Below, piece after piece: positions 1 through 13,263 of a stretch of 64,000 nucleotides of DNA. Location: positions 20,740,697-20,804,696 of the forward strand of contig NC_061774.1 of the NCBI RefSeq assembly GCF_022458985.1, written 5' to 3'. The position numbers were made by a program, and so were the translations under genes. This DNA comes from Mugil cephalus (lineage: Eukaryota; Chordata; Actinopteri; Mugiliformes; Mugilidae). Numbering within the stretch: position 1 is the stretch's first letter; the number at the start of each line of letters is the position of its first letter. The notes beneath the pieces are model-generated. The model was given only the letters and a program-made list of their open reading frames with translations, was not told the DNA's origin and made no database searches.

Positions 1-426
1 CTGCTCCAAACACGCTGTCTCATCTATAGACAGGCCACAAATCAGTGCTCCTTCGTCTTCCTCTGTATTTTAGCTGCAGGAGAAAGTTTTCCCTTTGAGT
101 AAATCCCCTTAAGGAGCTGTTTAATTCTCACACCCCTGCAGCTTAGTGGAGCGGTTTCCCTGGAGGTCAGTCTGCCCGTCTGGATCTCATGTCTTCCCGT
201 TTTAGCCTGTTGTTGTGACACATACTTGTTCTCTGTCTGCTTTCCTATCATCAGCCAGTCCTTTTATTTTTCCTTGTCAGAGTTATAATCTCTCAGCTGC
301 GCCAGCCTGAACGCTCACATGTACCACATTACACTTAACTATGGATCTGCAAAGTAGGTTTGAGTAAACGTGTTATCTTATTCAGCAGTATTTTTACATT
401 CAGTCCTAATGTGTAATCCCATTTGG

Positions 427-427
<1 letters not shown>

Positions 428-457
<30 letters not shown>

Positions 458-470
458 ATATATACACACC
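428..470. repeat. (TA)n(TG)n(TA)n microsatellite
   Basis: Alternating TA, TG and TA dinucleotides inside the CRACD-like intron or 3' flank. The rest of 1-735 shows no exon I can support. Confidence 0.9.
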
Positions 471-735
471 AGATCAGCTGAGATCGCCGTGTCTTACGAG
501 CTCTGTTCATGACAGCGGAGAGAGACTCTCACTCTTGAACTCACTAAAAGTGTCAAACTGCAATTCTTATAATTGTTAATTATCTTCATTTAGTCTCACA
601 GTCACATCCTTTATGTCTCTTTCCTGTCAGAGGTCAGGAGCCCGTGTCATCCCAGAGGGATGTAACATTTCCTTGAATCAACTTTTCTCCTAGCAATATC
701 TAAAAACCGAAAGTCCCACTTTTGTCTATATTTAC

Positions 736-3628
736 CTGCAGTGACTTCACTTTCCCATGGATGCTGTCCTGAGATGCCCCGAGAGCCTCGTTTGCCTCTG
801 ATGAGTCCGAAACAAAGACGGAGTCGTGTGACAAGGCCTTGCTGCCCAGACTGATCTTTGACCTACGGGAAACGGGAAGAAGAAGTGATGTTTTCACGGC
901 TTTTTAAAATAAAAAAAGACAAAAGAAAAAGGATTTATTACGATGTTAGGCGCCCCAAAATGTAGGACTCTGTTCACCTTACGTGTGAAATCCTGTACTG
1001 TAATTCTTTCTGCTGGCGGCGCTAAAAATTTTAACTAGATATATCCTGTGACACAGATGAAGAGCAGACAAGAAAGGAAGTGGCACGGCTTAGAAAAACA
1101 AAGGAATTGAGGGATTGTCCACAGGAAGATTCATTCCACCGCGTGTTACAAAAACAGGAAGCCACGAGCCACCACCGAGGTGAGTTTGGCAGCACAGGAG
1201 ATGGATGTTAAAACACAATCTTCCTTTCTCAAATTAACTCCTTTCATTCTTTTTTTTTCTTACAAGAGAAAATATGTTTATCTGACTGGATGGAGGACGT
1301 TGGGTATAAACATACTGGGCTACAAATTTTAACTGCCATTTGTTCTCGGTCTTTATTAGAGTTATATCTACCCATGTAGGAGCTGCCACCATCCACAAAC
1401 ATTCATCAACCTTGGCTTCAGTTGTAGAGATATATTGTGTATGTTAGAGATTTTGATATTATAGATGCTTTTCCAACTGTTTAAATGCATTTAAGAGGGA
1501 AAAATTGACACATTTGCATAAAAAACACATAATAAAAAGATAAAGATGTTGTCACTAAGACAAGTACGATGTATATGCAAATGAAAACTAAAGGAAAAAG
1601 GTGCAATAGCATGAAATTATAATAAAGTCAGTACAAATTTCTACCACCGTAAGCATCCTCTAACATATTAAAAGCTAAAGTGAAAGGATATTAGATGCAG
1701 AATTTGATACTGTTGGACACAAAAATACTTGAAGCTCGAAGGGGGTATCTGACCTCTCGCCAGGAACTAACAGTAAGTGTCAGATGTGTGCTCTTACCCA
1801 GAGCCCTTATCCTTCTCGGATCGGGTGAGCGTGTTGTTCTCCGATGCTTTGCTGACATTGTCGGTCGACTGGCTGGCCTTGAGGCCAGCGTCCGCCCCTG
1901 CAGGCGACGGCTCCTTTCTCTTCTTCCTCGCGAAAAACCTCTTGAACGTCTGGAACTTGGACTTTTTCTTCCCTGGAGGTGACAGAAAAATTAAACCTCA
2001 AAACTAACCGCGAATGGTGATATATATCAATAAGGAAATTACGGGCGCAGCATCTTTACGCCTTTAATATGAACTCCAGTTACGGGGCAATTAGTCCTGC
2101 GTTGGCTGTAAAAGTTGCAGGTAGGCAGTCGCACAGGAGGAACCACACACACCGAGACAGAAACATACACAAACACGCGCTCGTAAAGCCTCCCCCTCGG
2201 TGGGTCCGCGGCCATTAGCACTAACAGTGGAAAAACTCAGCAGCTCTTTTATAACTCCTTAAACAGCTACAAACAGCTTTCATTGCTTTTAGTCACCAAG
2301 GCGCTCATAAAAAACTTGAAATACCCACTGGTCCTCTCTCTGACCCTCATTCAACAGAGCTGTGGGCTGTCTCAACGTTTATATACTCCAGGTTTATAAA
2401 GATAAGGAAGAGTGAAGGTCTTTTCCTTGTGTTTGAAGACAAAGGGACAATAGTTAGAAGTTACGTTTCTAGATAAGCTTCTCTGATGTTTAGCAGGAGT
2501 AACGTTTTCTTGCATTGTGGGTAACGTAGGTATGAAGATTTGATAGAGGAACGAGAATAGTTCAGGTGCTGATTCACATTCTTTCTCCTATATCTCAAAA
2601 TAGCACTCTCTTGAACATTACTATGAACAGCAAACACTTCCATCAATGAATAATTCATCATCAAACACTGAGACACGTTCAGTGTTGCATGGCTACCACA
2701 GGACGGACATATTCAAATCTTCAAACACACAGAGGGAAACAGAGCGAGGACAAAGGAGAAGCCAGGAGTCCAAAAACTAAAAAACAAAAAAACAAAACAA
2801 CTACTGTGCACAGATTATTTTAAGCATTCACATCCCTGAGCCCTCCATGAAAACACTTTGGAAGAGACTCAAAAAATAGATCAATTATTTTTAAACCAGC
2901 AGTGTCATTTTTTATTTTTTTATGTTCTCCACCCTGTGGGGAATCCTTGAGCATTCCTTCTTTTCTAAAAATATGCCGCCTGGCTGGAAATCACAAGTGA
3001 AAAATCTTTGGCATCCAAACTAATGTTTGCGGTAAAGATGCTGGATCATTTAAATATGGACATTTAAAAGGTTGGACCCCGGTTTGTCTTCAGAACTGCT
3101 TTAATAGCATCACGCAGTTGCTGCTGATTTGTCGGCTGCACATCTATGATGCCAATCTCCTGTTTCACCACATCCCAAAGGTTCCTCTATCTGTTGGATT
3201 GAGATCTGGTGACTGTGGAGTACGGTGAACTCACTGTCATGTTTCAGAAACCAGTTTGAGATGATATGAGCTTTGTGACATGGTGCATTATCCTGCTGGA
3301 AGTAGCCGTCAGAAGATGGTCCACTGAGGTCATAAAGGGATGGACATGGTCAGTAACAATACTCAGGTAGGCGGTGGCCTGTAAACCATGCTCAGTTTGT
3401 AATAAGGGGCCCAAAGTGTGCCAAGAAAATAATCCCCACACTGTTACACCACCACCACCACCAGCCTGAACTGTTTATAAAAGGCAAGATGGATCCATGC
3501 TTTCATGTTGTTTACGCCAAATTCTGACCCTGACATCTGAATGTAGCAGCTGAAATCGGGACTCATCAGACCAGGCAACATTTTTCTGTTAACAAGCAAT
3601 TGAATAGGTGTACCCAATAAAGTGGCTG

Positions 3629-3710
<82 letters not shown>

Positions 3711-6700
3711 CTGGATCTGTGACAATGACAGTTAAACTGCAGTCACAATGACTTTTTTTCTGATGCAGTAATGAGTTAAATGAGAATTAAAACCAAACAT
3801 CCAATTTCTGCAGTGAAACGTTGGATGCATATTCCCCCTCTTTTGTCTGACACTACAAACTAAACTGCCCGCATTAGCTTGAGGAGCGTCCAGCAAGCTT
3901 TTTGATGGGGCTTATGAGGCCTTTCTCCACGGCCAAGAAGAAATATCAGGGGAAGCACCACCCGACACTGCCATTTATTGTGCTATTTTAGGCACAATGC
4001 ACTATTAAGCTAAAGGTCTCCACTCAGAGACTTGGAAAAGGCCAGTGATTCAGCGGAAGGTCAGAGAAACTCTGTGGTCATTGTCGGGGTTAAGATACTG
4101 TAATTTCACAAAATGCGTGCTTTCAGTCACCAACATGACTAAAGACGTGGAGTAGGATCATGGGAATTTCGGCACGGTCTAAGGTCAACATCAGGGGGAA
4201 CTGTGCTTACTCACTGAGAAGATGATGACCTTTGAAAGGGAAACAATGTCATAGGCAGGAAGGAGGAAGAGGAGAAAGCATTTTCATTTCTACTATATCA
4301 GCAGTGGAAAAATAAGCATATTTCTCATTTCTTTATTGGTTGTAGTTGGGGTGATGGAAAATTCATTCCCACACAACTCCACACAGAAAGGCCCGACCCA
4401 GAACCTTGTTGCTGTGAGGTACATGGCTCTATTTGTGATTTCAGTAATCCTTTTAGTTATTATTACTGACTGTCACGCTGTGTTCACACAACCAGCACAA
4501 AAAGCAAAAAGCTACAAGTCATTTTTTAATGTAAGCCGGATATGAAGCTATGGACAGATGTCCAATACTTGTGGCCCCGTGACAGAAATGATACGCTACT
4601 AATCAATGCTGCACTGGCTTCAACTTTTTGTCAGTGTCCTAAATCACATGTGCTCATTCCACCAGTTCATCTTTAGACAGTTCAGGACAACAACAACAAT
4701 ATGTACGTTTACATGCACATGAAAAAAAAACTAATTATTGCCTTAATCCGACTTTAACCGGACAACTTAAGTGCATGTAAACACATTACTCCGACTAAAA
4801 TCAGAGTTCTCCTTATCCGATTAAGACACCCAGATAATGCGATTTTCTCCGCCATGTATACGCCTTAATTGGACTTTAACTGGACAACACGTGTGTGCAT
4901 GCTCCACAACCGCTGCGCTGGAGTATGACCCCAGAACAAAAACATCCAAGGATACCAGTCGCAGAAGAAGAAGGTAAACAGAGCCGGTAGAAGAACACAT
5001 TATGTATGAGATTAAAAAAGCTGGTTGTTGTTTTTAATGCTGGTCTGCCGCATGAACGACTCCAGTTGTTTATTATATGTCGTAACAGGTCAACCGGAAA
5101 GGGGGCCGTATTAATCCGTTGACAAGACACATATCGCCACCTAGTGTGGTGGAGGAGAACATGTTACCGTGTGTTCTTCGATTTTTTCCGCTGCACGTAA
5201 ACTGAGACAAGGACCACATTCAGAAAGTCGAATTTCAAGTATAGCGTCTTCTCATGTGGTCCAACACGAATAAGAAAACATGTATGTGTTCTGTGCCATC
5301 ACACCTGATATTTAATACTCATTAAAATCTGCAACAAACAAAGTAATTTCAAGTTTAGACCAAAACTAAAGCCTCAGCTTGAAACAGTATTTCTACAGAG
5401 TATGTTACGTTGATACTGCGTCCACAAGAATCCCAAAAGCTGCAGTTCCCACACCCACACAGACAACCCTCTGTCCTCTGAACGCATGTCTTGTTCCCAT
5501 TCAAACTGGAGCATATGTGCTTCTGTCCATCTGTAAATATCTGTATAATGTGCGTGTTTGTGTGTTTGTGTGTGTGTGTGAACTGTAGTGAGAGATGATG
5601 ATTTTCATTTCCTGACCCCAGCTGCAAGGAGATTTATATCAGTGAGGCTGACCTGATTGTCTTTGCTGGGAGTGTGTATCAAATCTTATTAGCTGATAGG
5701 ATGCAGACATTCATGAGGGACCACGCAGCCAATTCTGACACTAATATCTGTTATTATATTAACCCTAAGAAGAAGGATTCTGAGCTTATAGCACATGAAG
5801 AATTTAAGAAGTCTGCATCAACACTCACCACTTTTATGCTAACATAAAAATGGTATTTATTCATTTATTTCACTGCCACTCTGGGTATGGTTTATACTTC
5901 TCTGAAAGATTTAAGCAGAGTCTATGTAGGAGCCTATGCAAGTGACAATCACACATAAGCCCGTAAGCATTTATACTTATATGCCAGAGTTTCTAAATCA
6001 GTCTGTAACTGTTCTCTAAATCCTCTCTAACCGGTCTCAGCTCTGGAACAGGGTAAAATTACTGTGTTCAGCCCAAATGAACCCAAATGAACTCAAGTGA
6101 GGAGGAACAACAACCCTGGATGTGAACCATGAGTTGCGTCAAGAACTTCGATCTGTTGAAGTTGTGGCTTTGATGGAGCAGGAGAGAGAAGGTGTCTGAG
6201 TAGATGGTGTGCAGATGCAGATGGAGGCAGAAGGAGGGAGACTTTTTCTGTACTCGTCCGGCCTCTGAGAGCCGTGGGCGAGGAAATGCATTTCGAACCA
6301 GTGACAGCTGTTGCGGTCTGCGTTACCACAATGTGTAGTTATATTTCTGGGGAGGTGCGCATGAGCCTCCAGCATAAGCTACCATTTAAGCTATGGAACT
6401 GTGCCACAGGTACGAGGCAGAAGCATAAATCTAGCTCTAGAACAAATATCCCAGAAGTAAGGCTACGCAGCTTTAATCATCCCTTGCATTGTTCAGCTAT
6501 TTGTAGCTGTCAAAGAAGAAATAACTTTTGTATTTATAGAGACCCATATCTGATATAATAATCACAGGCAGAGGCAGTACAACCATATCCTACCTAGTAA
6601 TCCTGTTTCCCCTTCATGATTAATAAACTTTACTTTTACATCCGTAGACCATAGACAGTACAAATATAGACAACGTATTGCTACTTCCTTGCACTGGCCA

Positions 6701-7268
6701 AATTGGCGCTATTTTCCCAGGTATACGGGCGGCGCCATCTCGTCTCCATGGCAGTCTCCATTATATAACTACTTAAAACAAAACTTTTTACACTTCAACA
6801 TGCATCAGCGTTACATTAACTACCTAAAATGATGGAAACCATCATTAAAAAAGTTTTTTTTTTTTTTTTTTTACATGTATATACTAGCCAGTTACCAGGG
6901 GGAGCTCTACTTGCTTTGCCTTCACTTTTGGTGAGCCGTTCCACCCTCCATCTTTATACAGTCTATGCCGTAGACACACTGGTCATTGTCTTAAGGCCTA
7001 TGAAGAACCTTCTGCACAGTGTAAATGGAATTTGCATCAAAATATGTAATAGAGCAACCACAGAAACTGAAATGTAGTAGGCACATGAAGAAAAGCTGTT
7101 CATACAAAATTCATAAAATTACACTTTAACACCATCTGCACGCTGGATGAGCATTTAATTTATACATGTAATCAACAACGATTACCTGAACACTCTTCCT
7201 GGACCTCAGCGGGCTCCTGATTGGTCGACACGTCTGGAGATCCCGATGCCATGGCAGCACGGTCGCTG
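736..7268 (-). CDS. CRACD/CRACDL (KIAA1211) family actin regulator, 5' coding exons, partial
   Basis: Three coding exons on the minus strand join without a frame break: 7,252-7,186 (starts at ATG, phase 1 out), 1,972-1,798 (phase 2 out) and 862-736 (phase 0 out). All have GT donors (GTAATC, GTAAGA, GTAAAT) and AG acceptors. Together they give 123 codons beginning MASGSPDVS. Next comes a basic block with GKKKSKFQTFKRFFARKKRK, then a Ser/Thr-rich stretch, then LGSKALSHDSVFVSD and ASQDSIHGKVKSLQ. The basic FKxFFxxKKRKE block followed by a GSxALSHDSxF motif and a SQDxxxxKVKxLQ motif is the N-terminal signature of the KIAA1211 family; human CRACD inhibits actin capping proteins. The ATG has a strong context (GCC before, G after). 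The central and C-terminal exons must lie left of position 1. Which paralogue this is (CRACD or CRACDL) cannot be settled from the N-terminus alone. Confidence 0.85.
3068..3637 (-). pseudogene. Tc1/mariner transposase remnant, 5' half deleted
   Basis: Read on the minus strand, the element starts with its terminal repeat (CACTTTATTGGGTACACC) at 3,637 and jumps, after CAATTGCTTGTTAACAG, directly into the second half of a Tc1-like transposase. The piece includes FSWHTLGPL, TAYLSIV and DHVHPFMTSVDHLLTA, typical of the DDE catalytic core. It ends near 3,068, before the 3' terminal repeat, which is missing. Stops and frame breaks make it non-functional. It lies in the CRACD-like intron between exons at 7.2 and 1.9 kb. 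The same family occurs at 27,982-29,052, with a different deletion. Confidence 0.85.
3633..3706. repeat. Compound (TG)n(TA)n microsatellite at a Tc1 end
   Basis: About 19 TG units followed by about 17 TA units start exactly at the GTGAGTGTG terminus of the Tc1 remnant. The terminal repeat itself ends in GTGAGTGTA, so the microsatellite probably grew from the transposon end. Confidence 0.95.
4708..5250 (+). mobile_element. Non-autonomous inverted-repeat element, family A, copy 1
   Basis: Begins TTTACATGCACATG and poly-A, then TTATTGCCTTAATCCGACTT. It shares with the copies at 15,093 and 51,263 the blocks GGACAACTTAAGTGCATGTA, ACTCCGACTAAAATCAGAGT, CAGATAATGCGATT, GACCCCAGAACAAAAACATC and GACAAGGACCACATTCAGAA. 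The 3' terminal repeat (GTGCATGTAAAC) is lost in this copy. No transposase is encoded. It contains an internal near-duplicate of the CTTAATCCGACTTTAACTGG unit. Confidence 0.8.
6650..6967. mobile_element. hAT-like MITE with perfect 8-bp target duplication
   Basis: The ends are inverted: CATAGACAGTA at 6,650-6,660 and TACAGTCTATG at 6,957-6,967 (one mismatch). Identical 8-bp direct repeats CCGTAGAC flank them at 6,642-6,649 and 6,968-6,975. An 8-bp duplication is the mark of hAT-type integration. The element is 318 bp, without coding capacity. Confidence 0.85.
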
Positions 7269-10200
7269 CTGTGAGGGACACAGAGAGAGACGCAGAGATG
7301 ATGAGCACAGCAGATCCTCATCACCAAGAAGAGATGATTTCCACAAAAAAAAAAGTTCAAGGTAAGGTCGGACACTTGGATCTGCAATGCGCCCATAAAT
7401 AAAGAACGAAAATCGCGGAAAACAAATCCAAACTTTCGACTGTTCTCGCAGATCAAACGATCAGACAAAACCACATGTAATTATATTGTCATCAAAATCC
7501 TTCCTGCGGCTGTTTTAATCTGTAATAGTCTCCTTATTTGGCTCAGACGGCAGCCACCGCTTGCAATGTGGTCAGACTGGCGAGTGATTAAAGTCTTACT
7601 AGGGAGTTTCGGGACTGCCGGTGAAAATGACAAACACTGAAATCACAAAGAAATCAGGAAAAATAAATAAATAAATAAAAGTTCCTGAAGACATCGCTCT
7701 TAAAAACCTGTTACAGAACTCCTGAATGCATTAATGTTGACCCATTTATTTGTCCCTTAAAAGTCTAACATAAGCAGCATGTCTTCAGACGTGTGAAATG
7801 CGCTTCGCTTTGCCATTTAACCTTGTGTTTCAGGTCACGTCAGTCTCATCCAAATCCACTCTCCATCCTTCACCGCAATCCAAACAGACTCGGCGGAGGC
7901 ATCTCAGCTATGCTTTCCAGTGTCCTGCTCCGCCGTCACTTTCTGTTAACTAAAATATTCACCTCTTACCAACAGTAGATGCCCGGCAACCTCGAAACAC
8001 AAACTCAAACAGATGACATTATAAACTGGCATCCTATCACGGCTTTCACCGTGCAGCTGCATGTAGTCGCATTCTTGCTGCATATCGAGCATCTGCTGTA
8101 TGAAACGTGTTCATTTAGAAATCGTCATCCGGTTTCTGTCAGTTTCTAATACTTTATTTTACTTGGTTTCTCTGAGCTGAGCCCTCTCCAGCACACAGGA
8201 AGTCTGAGGCCATGTGAGAGCGCGGCTCCAGCATGTTGAACCAGTAAACTGATCTCTCATACAGAGGCACCATTAACTCACCCAGTTCAACGTCACTCCC
8301 TATTCTAGTCTGGTGAAATCTAATTAGATATGCGCTGTGCTGCTGGATTTCCTGTGTAGTTTGTCAGAAAGCAGTGACATGTGTTTTTTTTTTTATCTCG
8401 CGTTAACAGCCTTCATGGAGGCCAGGTTGTTGGTCCGTCATCTGCACTAAACTCTCTTAAATACTGGATGTATCATCATTAAATAAAGACAAAGGGTGAA
8501 TCCTGCCATCTGTGGATGTCCCAGGGCTTTTCCTCCAGAATAAGTTATTTATGGTTTTCAGAGAAAACAGAATAACAACAACAAATATCAAAGCCCAGAT
8601 CACATAGATTATCCACTTACAAAACCCTGAAGCACACTAGGTTTCTTCTGGGTTTCTACAAAGGGATACTTGAATGCACTCACTCAGTACCATGACACCA
8701 ATTGGACTTTAATTTAAGATGCTACTTAAATTAGTGCTTGTGGTGTCTGTAACCTAGTGAAATGTACAAACTGCGATTGGTACTCGAGATATAAAGGACG
8801 TGATTAGTCCCCTCATAGTTGGGTGTGGCCTTCAGCTGGGTATTAACCTGGCCATTGTGTATATACATATATTACAAGTGTCTCTTTGTAATATGAGCAA
8901 AATGTGAATATTTTGTCCTTGATTTGGGTTGAGATGAGCAACCATTTTCTTTTAATATATAAACAACTACTGGAAGCAGGTTTGGGTTCATCAGGACCAA
9001 AGCCACCAGACACCTGGACACCATTTTTCTTTTCCCCCTCAGGTCAACTCTCCCCTGAACAAACCCTCCCAGACCCAGATTCCGATTCCTGTCTTAGCTG
9101 TAGCCAAGTGGTTGCTAATAAGAAATATGTTAGCGAGCCAACAAGCTAAACTAAGACTGGGACCATGGTAAATATCACACGTGTGTCATCAGTCTTTTTT
9201 CCTTCACGATTTTCTACAAAGGACGACTCATATTATATCTAACAGATTAAAATATGTGAAAATTATACCTTATCTTGAACTTAGTAAAACTTAATAAAAG
9301 AGAACTTTTACTTAAAGGTGAAATGTAGATTTCTCTATTATTCTGCTCCCTCAAATACCCTTGAAATTATTACTCTTAATTATTTAAAATTAACATTTCA
9401 TTCATGTTTTATGTTTCTCTTGTTTGCAGACTAAACTTAATTACTTAGATTTTGATAAAACTGAATGATAAACAACCATTTTAAAGACAAATTCATTTAC
9501 TCGATAAGAACAACAGTTTTTAAGTAATTCATTTCGGCTCCAGGATATTTGTACCTTTCAACAACATAGAGTAAAACGCCGTCTCTAAGCACAGCACCTG
9601 TTGAATGTTTGACTCATATCTATATAGCACTTCATTTCACGCCTCATGTGACGCAGGGATTGACCCAAACCACGGACACGGTGTACTTAACTGGAAGCCG
9701 GCGGCTCTTAAAGTACTATGAACACAATCATAACAGCCATCGGGACACTTTATCAACAGACCCGTCTCCATGACAACCGCTCAGGAAAACGTTTCAGTGT
9801 GGGATTGTTTTGGGAAAATAATAAATCACAACATGTTTAGATACGATGGAGAAATTCTCGTTGAGTTTCGTTCAACACTAAGCCCATATTGTATTTGTTT
9901 TATGTTTTATTTTTTTATTTTTTTATGTATGCTATTGAACAGACTCTTTCTCTCCATTAAGGAAGCAGCTGGAGAACTTCACGTCGACTGTGTTTACAGT
10001 GAGTTGTGTATTATAGAAATAGACAGAACATTCCAGAGGGTTTGTCCGGGGGCCTTTTCGTCAGTATTAGCTCATCGGTCGCCAGTATCATCTTAACACC
10101 AGTCACAAGAATCATCGTTAGCAAAGTGCCACCTTTTCCCTGAACTATTTATCAGAACATTTTCCGTAATCAGAGGCATTTGCTTCAATTTAATCTTCTA

Positions 10201-11226
10201 AATACTGCATCACATGGCCACAAACACATACACGCTGCTGCTGTTTTTGTTGTTGTTGATGTTGTTGTTGTTATGAGGTGATCAAACGCTACAGCCAAGA
10301 GTTCACACGCTCACGCACATCAACTCAAGAAACTTAATAACATCTCTAGGAAATAGATACACAGACAGAAACAAACACAGGCATTCTTGTGTTGTCTATA
10401 AAGAGCCAGAAAGACTGGAAGCTGGGAACTCACCACATGATTGTTGTCGTACATCACTGAGTGGGATTAATGAAAACACCACGACAAATAGGCTGAGAAA
10501 AAAGTTACGGTATATTTACGAACAATACCTAAGCTGTAATTAAACAGATAGATGAAAAGATCGATGCAACCGTCACGTTTGGGTTATTACTGGTGACTAC
10601 AAATGTTTTTTTTTTCTTTTTACTGTGCTCATGAGAAAAATCCCTTCTTGTGGTATTCACAACCTTGGAAGTGGAATTTTACAAGTCATGTTTTCAGAGA
10701 CTACAGAGGCCATGAAAGTTACTTCTAGTCGGTGATTAATATGTTAATATGCTGTAATTCTGTCAATTTTGTGAGTGTAATTTTATATGTCTTACATGTA
10801 TACATGAGGACAAAACTCATGTGTCCAGTGTCCTCATCTTTTTATTTATTTTGCATTTCCTATACAAAGTTAAGTTGTTAGCTTGCTAAACTGTTAGCTT
10901 TTGTGGCTTCCCCAAAAGAGACATTTTCATTCATTTCAGTAGATGTCACATCTTGAGCATCGAGCACTTCATGTATACAACCTCCGTGTTGCAAGTTTGG
11001 AGGCAGCAACAGAGCTGAGTTGAATCCAGGAGGTGGTTAGCTTAGATTAGCATCTGTAGGGGACCTAAGCAGCAAAGTGACACCTGCCACCACAGGTCCT
11101 TCATCCCAACTGTCCTCAGACTGCACAACACCAGCCTGAGTTAACTCACAACTGAGACTTGGCTTCGTTTTTATTTTTTTATGACACAAACTGTCTACAT
11201 TTTATAATCTTAGCAATTATTTTATA

Positions 11227-11436
11227 GACCCCTTCACAGTTTGTAAACAATGTGACATTTTTATGAGGGGCGGGGCTAAACTGGATGCAACACATCTCAA
11301 ACACTGTAGCCTGTAAACAGCGGTTAGCATATTTCAACGGGCTGTTTTGGCACGAATGGGCGAGGAAAACGCATATTTTAGAGGATATACTCATGCACAC
11401 AGACCGTGAGTGTTATTTTAAAAAGTCAACTCTGAC
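11227..11436. repeat. Dispersed repeat, family B, copy 1
   Basis: About 210 bp that match 12,708-12,924 closely and in the same orientation, including CCTTCACAGTTTGTAAACA, GAGGGGCGGGGCT, CAAACACTGTAGCCTGTAAA and TATTTTAAAAAGT. The 1.5-kb spacing could mean a local duplication or two insertions of one element. It carries a GC box (GGGGCGGGGC). Confidence 0.8.
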
Positions 11437-12029
11437 TGATGGAACTGTATTCACCGACCCCTACACTCTCACTCACTGGATGGACGATTTCACCAAATAT
11501 TTTTCGGTGTTGTTTTTTTTTTTGTGTGTATTGTGTATATTCTTTCAATGTCTTATGTCTTATCAAGACACCAGAAAAAAAAGCTAGCCTGGTTCTCTCC
11601 AAATGTAAACAACACTGACAATGACACTGCCTCTGAAGCTCTCAAAGGAAAACCCATTATCCTGTGAGCTCATCTTAATCATAAACAAGACATATATATA
11701 AATATGGGGGTTTATGAGCAGTTGTGCAGTAAAACTATTAGCTAGTTAAGCTATATAAGCTACAGTAGGGTGATCAAATTTCCGCTCAAGCTCCAGAGAC
11801 GTGCACGGATGTCAATGTGGGGCTTTTAGCAGCCGCTCTCTTTGTGACATTTTCTAGAAACTGCCCCTGAGCTTACTTCCTGCAGCTGTTTGATGGTCAA
11901 CGCAAATAACTGTTTGTTCATATCACGGACAAGTGTTGACTTCAAGGTCTGAGGGTCAGGGGTCGTACTAGTGACTGACCTGCGCCCACTTCCAAAGCTG
12001 GCTCCCCAGGGTGACATCCTCCGCTTCAT

Positions 12030-12330
12030 CTATGAGACGGACGGAGAGATGACGGAGGGGGGGAAGGAAGGAAACCAGAAAGACAGGGGTAGACGGATTT
12101 GCGAAGACAGAGAAAATTACAGATGTGAGAGGATGAGTAAGGAACACATAAATAAAGAGCGAGGGGGAGTAGGAGAACAGGGGAGAGGGACGAATACAAG
12201 GCGGGAAGGGGTCAGAGAGAGGGGCTGTGGGAAAGAGCGGCATGAAAGGAAAGAAAAGTCAGTTAGATAAACAGAAGAACATTAGGATGAAGACATAGAC
12301 AAAAGAGAAAAAAACAGACGCACAGTAAAC
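12030..12330. repeat. Purine-rich tract
   Basis: A roughly 300-bp stretch of mostly A and G on the plus strand (GGGGGGAAGGAAGGAAACC, GAGAGGGACG, GAAAGGAAAGAAAAG). It opens long frames on both strands but has no domain or splice support. In the CRACD-like intron. Confidence 0.7.
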
Positions 12331-12707
12331 ACACAGGCAGTAGTGAAGTGTGCGACCAAAGATGGTAAGAAGAACTTGGAGAAATTATTTTGTTTTCACA
12401 TGAAATTTGATTCTAATAGAAAGAAACTAAATGAATCTAGTGGATCTGGACCCTATAGCCTTAAAATTCTCCAAATAATTTCAAACAACACTTCAATTAT
12501 GTTAATATTCATATTTATGTTTAGAAAGAGCAGGCTTCATTAGCTCACTGATTTTAGACCTTACACTTTGTCAATTTTACAAAAAAAATCTGCACCATCA
12601 AGCTTGTTTTTCTTACCCATGCAACTTAATCAGGAATTTATATCATGGAAACATAGCAGTGTAGCTAACAAACCCTCTATAACTATATGCTTTACAAGTA
12701 AAATATA

Positions 12708-12924
12708 GAACCCTTCACAGTTTGTAAACAGTGTGACATTTTTTGAGGGGCGGGGCTTAGCTGGAGGCAAAAGATCTCAAACACTGTAGCCTGTAAACAG
12801 CAGTTGGCATATTTCAATGGACTGTTTAGACAAGAATGAACTAGGAAAACAAATATTTTAGAGAATATACTAATACGCTCATTCTCTGAGACCATGAGTG
12901 ATATTTTAAAAAGTTGACTCTGAC
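12708..12924. repeat. Dispersed repeat, family B, copy 2
   Basis: Partner of 11,227-11,436, differing by scattered substitutions and small indels. Both copies are followed by similar sequence (CCCCTACACTC, CACTCAC), so the homology runs slightly further on the right. Confidence 0.8.
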
Positions 12925-13263
12925 CCCTACACTCCCACTCACTCTCTCATTCACATGGACAATTTGACTGAAGGAGGACACAGAGGGGTCGGAGTCTGGT
13001 CAGTCTTTATCAAGTGAAGCCTCTCCAACAAAGATAAAGACTAAAAGTAAGTGGAACCACTGTGGAGGGTAGGGTTAGGGTTATCAAATGCAACTTCTGC
13101 TTGGACATCCCTGAAACATACAACTAATGTTGCTTTAGCTTACGGTTAGCATTAGCATGTATCAAGAATCCTCCAAATGATGATTAACTTAACACCATTT
13201 CAGTCACAATTTAGTCTAACCCATAACTCATGATTATGCATTAGATATTAGTCTGGTCTGACA

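Noticed and set aside
3444..3725. 93-codon minus-strand frame with Tyr-Ile and His-Thr repeats
   Set aside because: Mostly translation of a microsatellite plus a dead transposase.
11980..12029. 50-nt candidate exon on the minus strand (ATAG acceptor, GCAG/GTCAGT donor)
   Set aside because: A length of 50 nt would break the frame between the phase-2 first exons and the 7.2-kb exon, and the acceptor tract lies in purine/pyrimidine-biased DNA.
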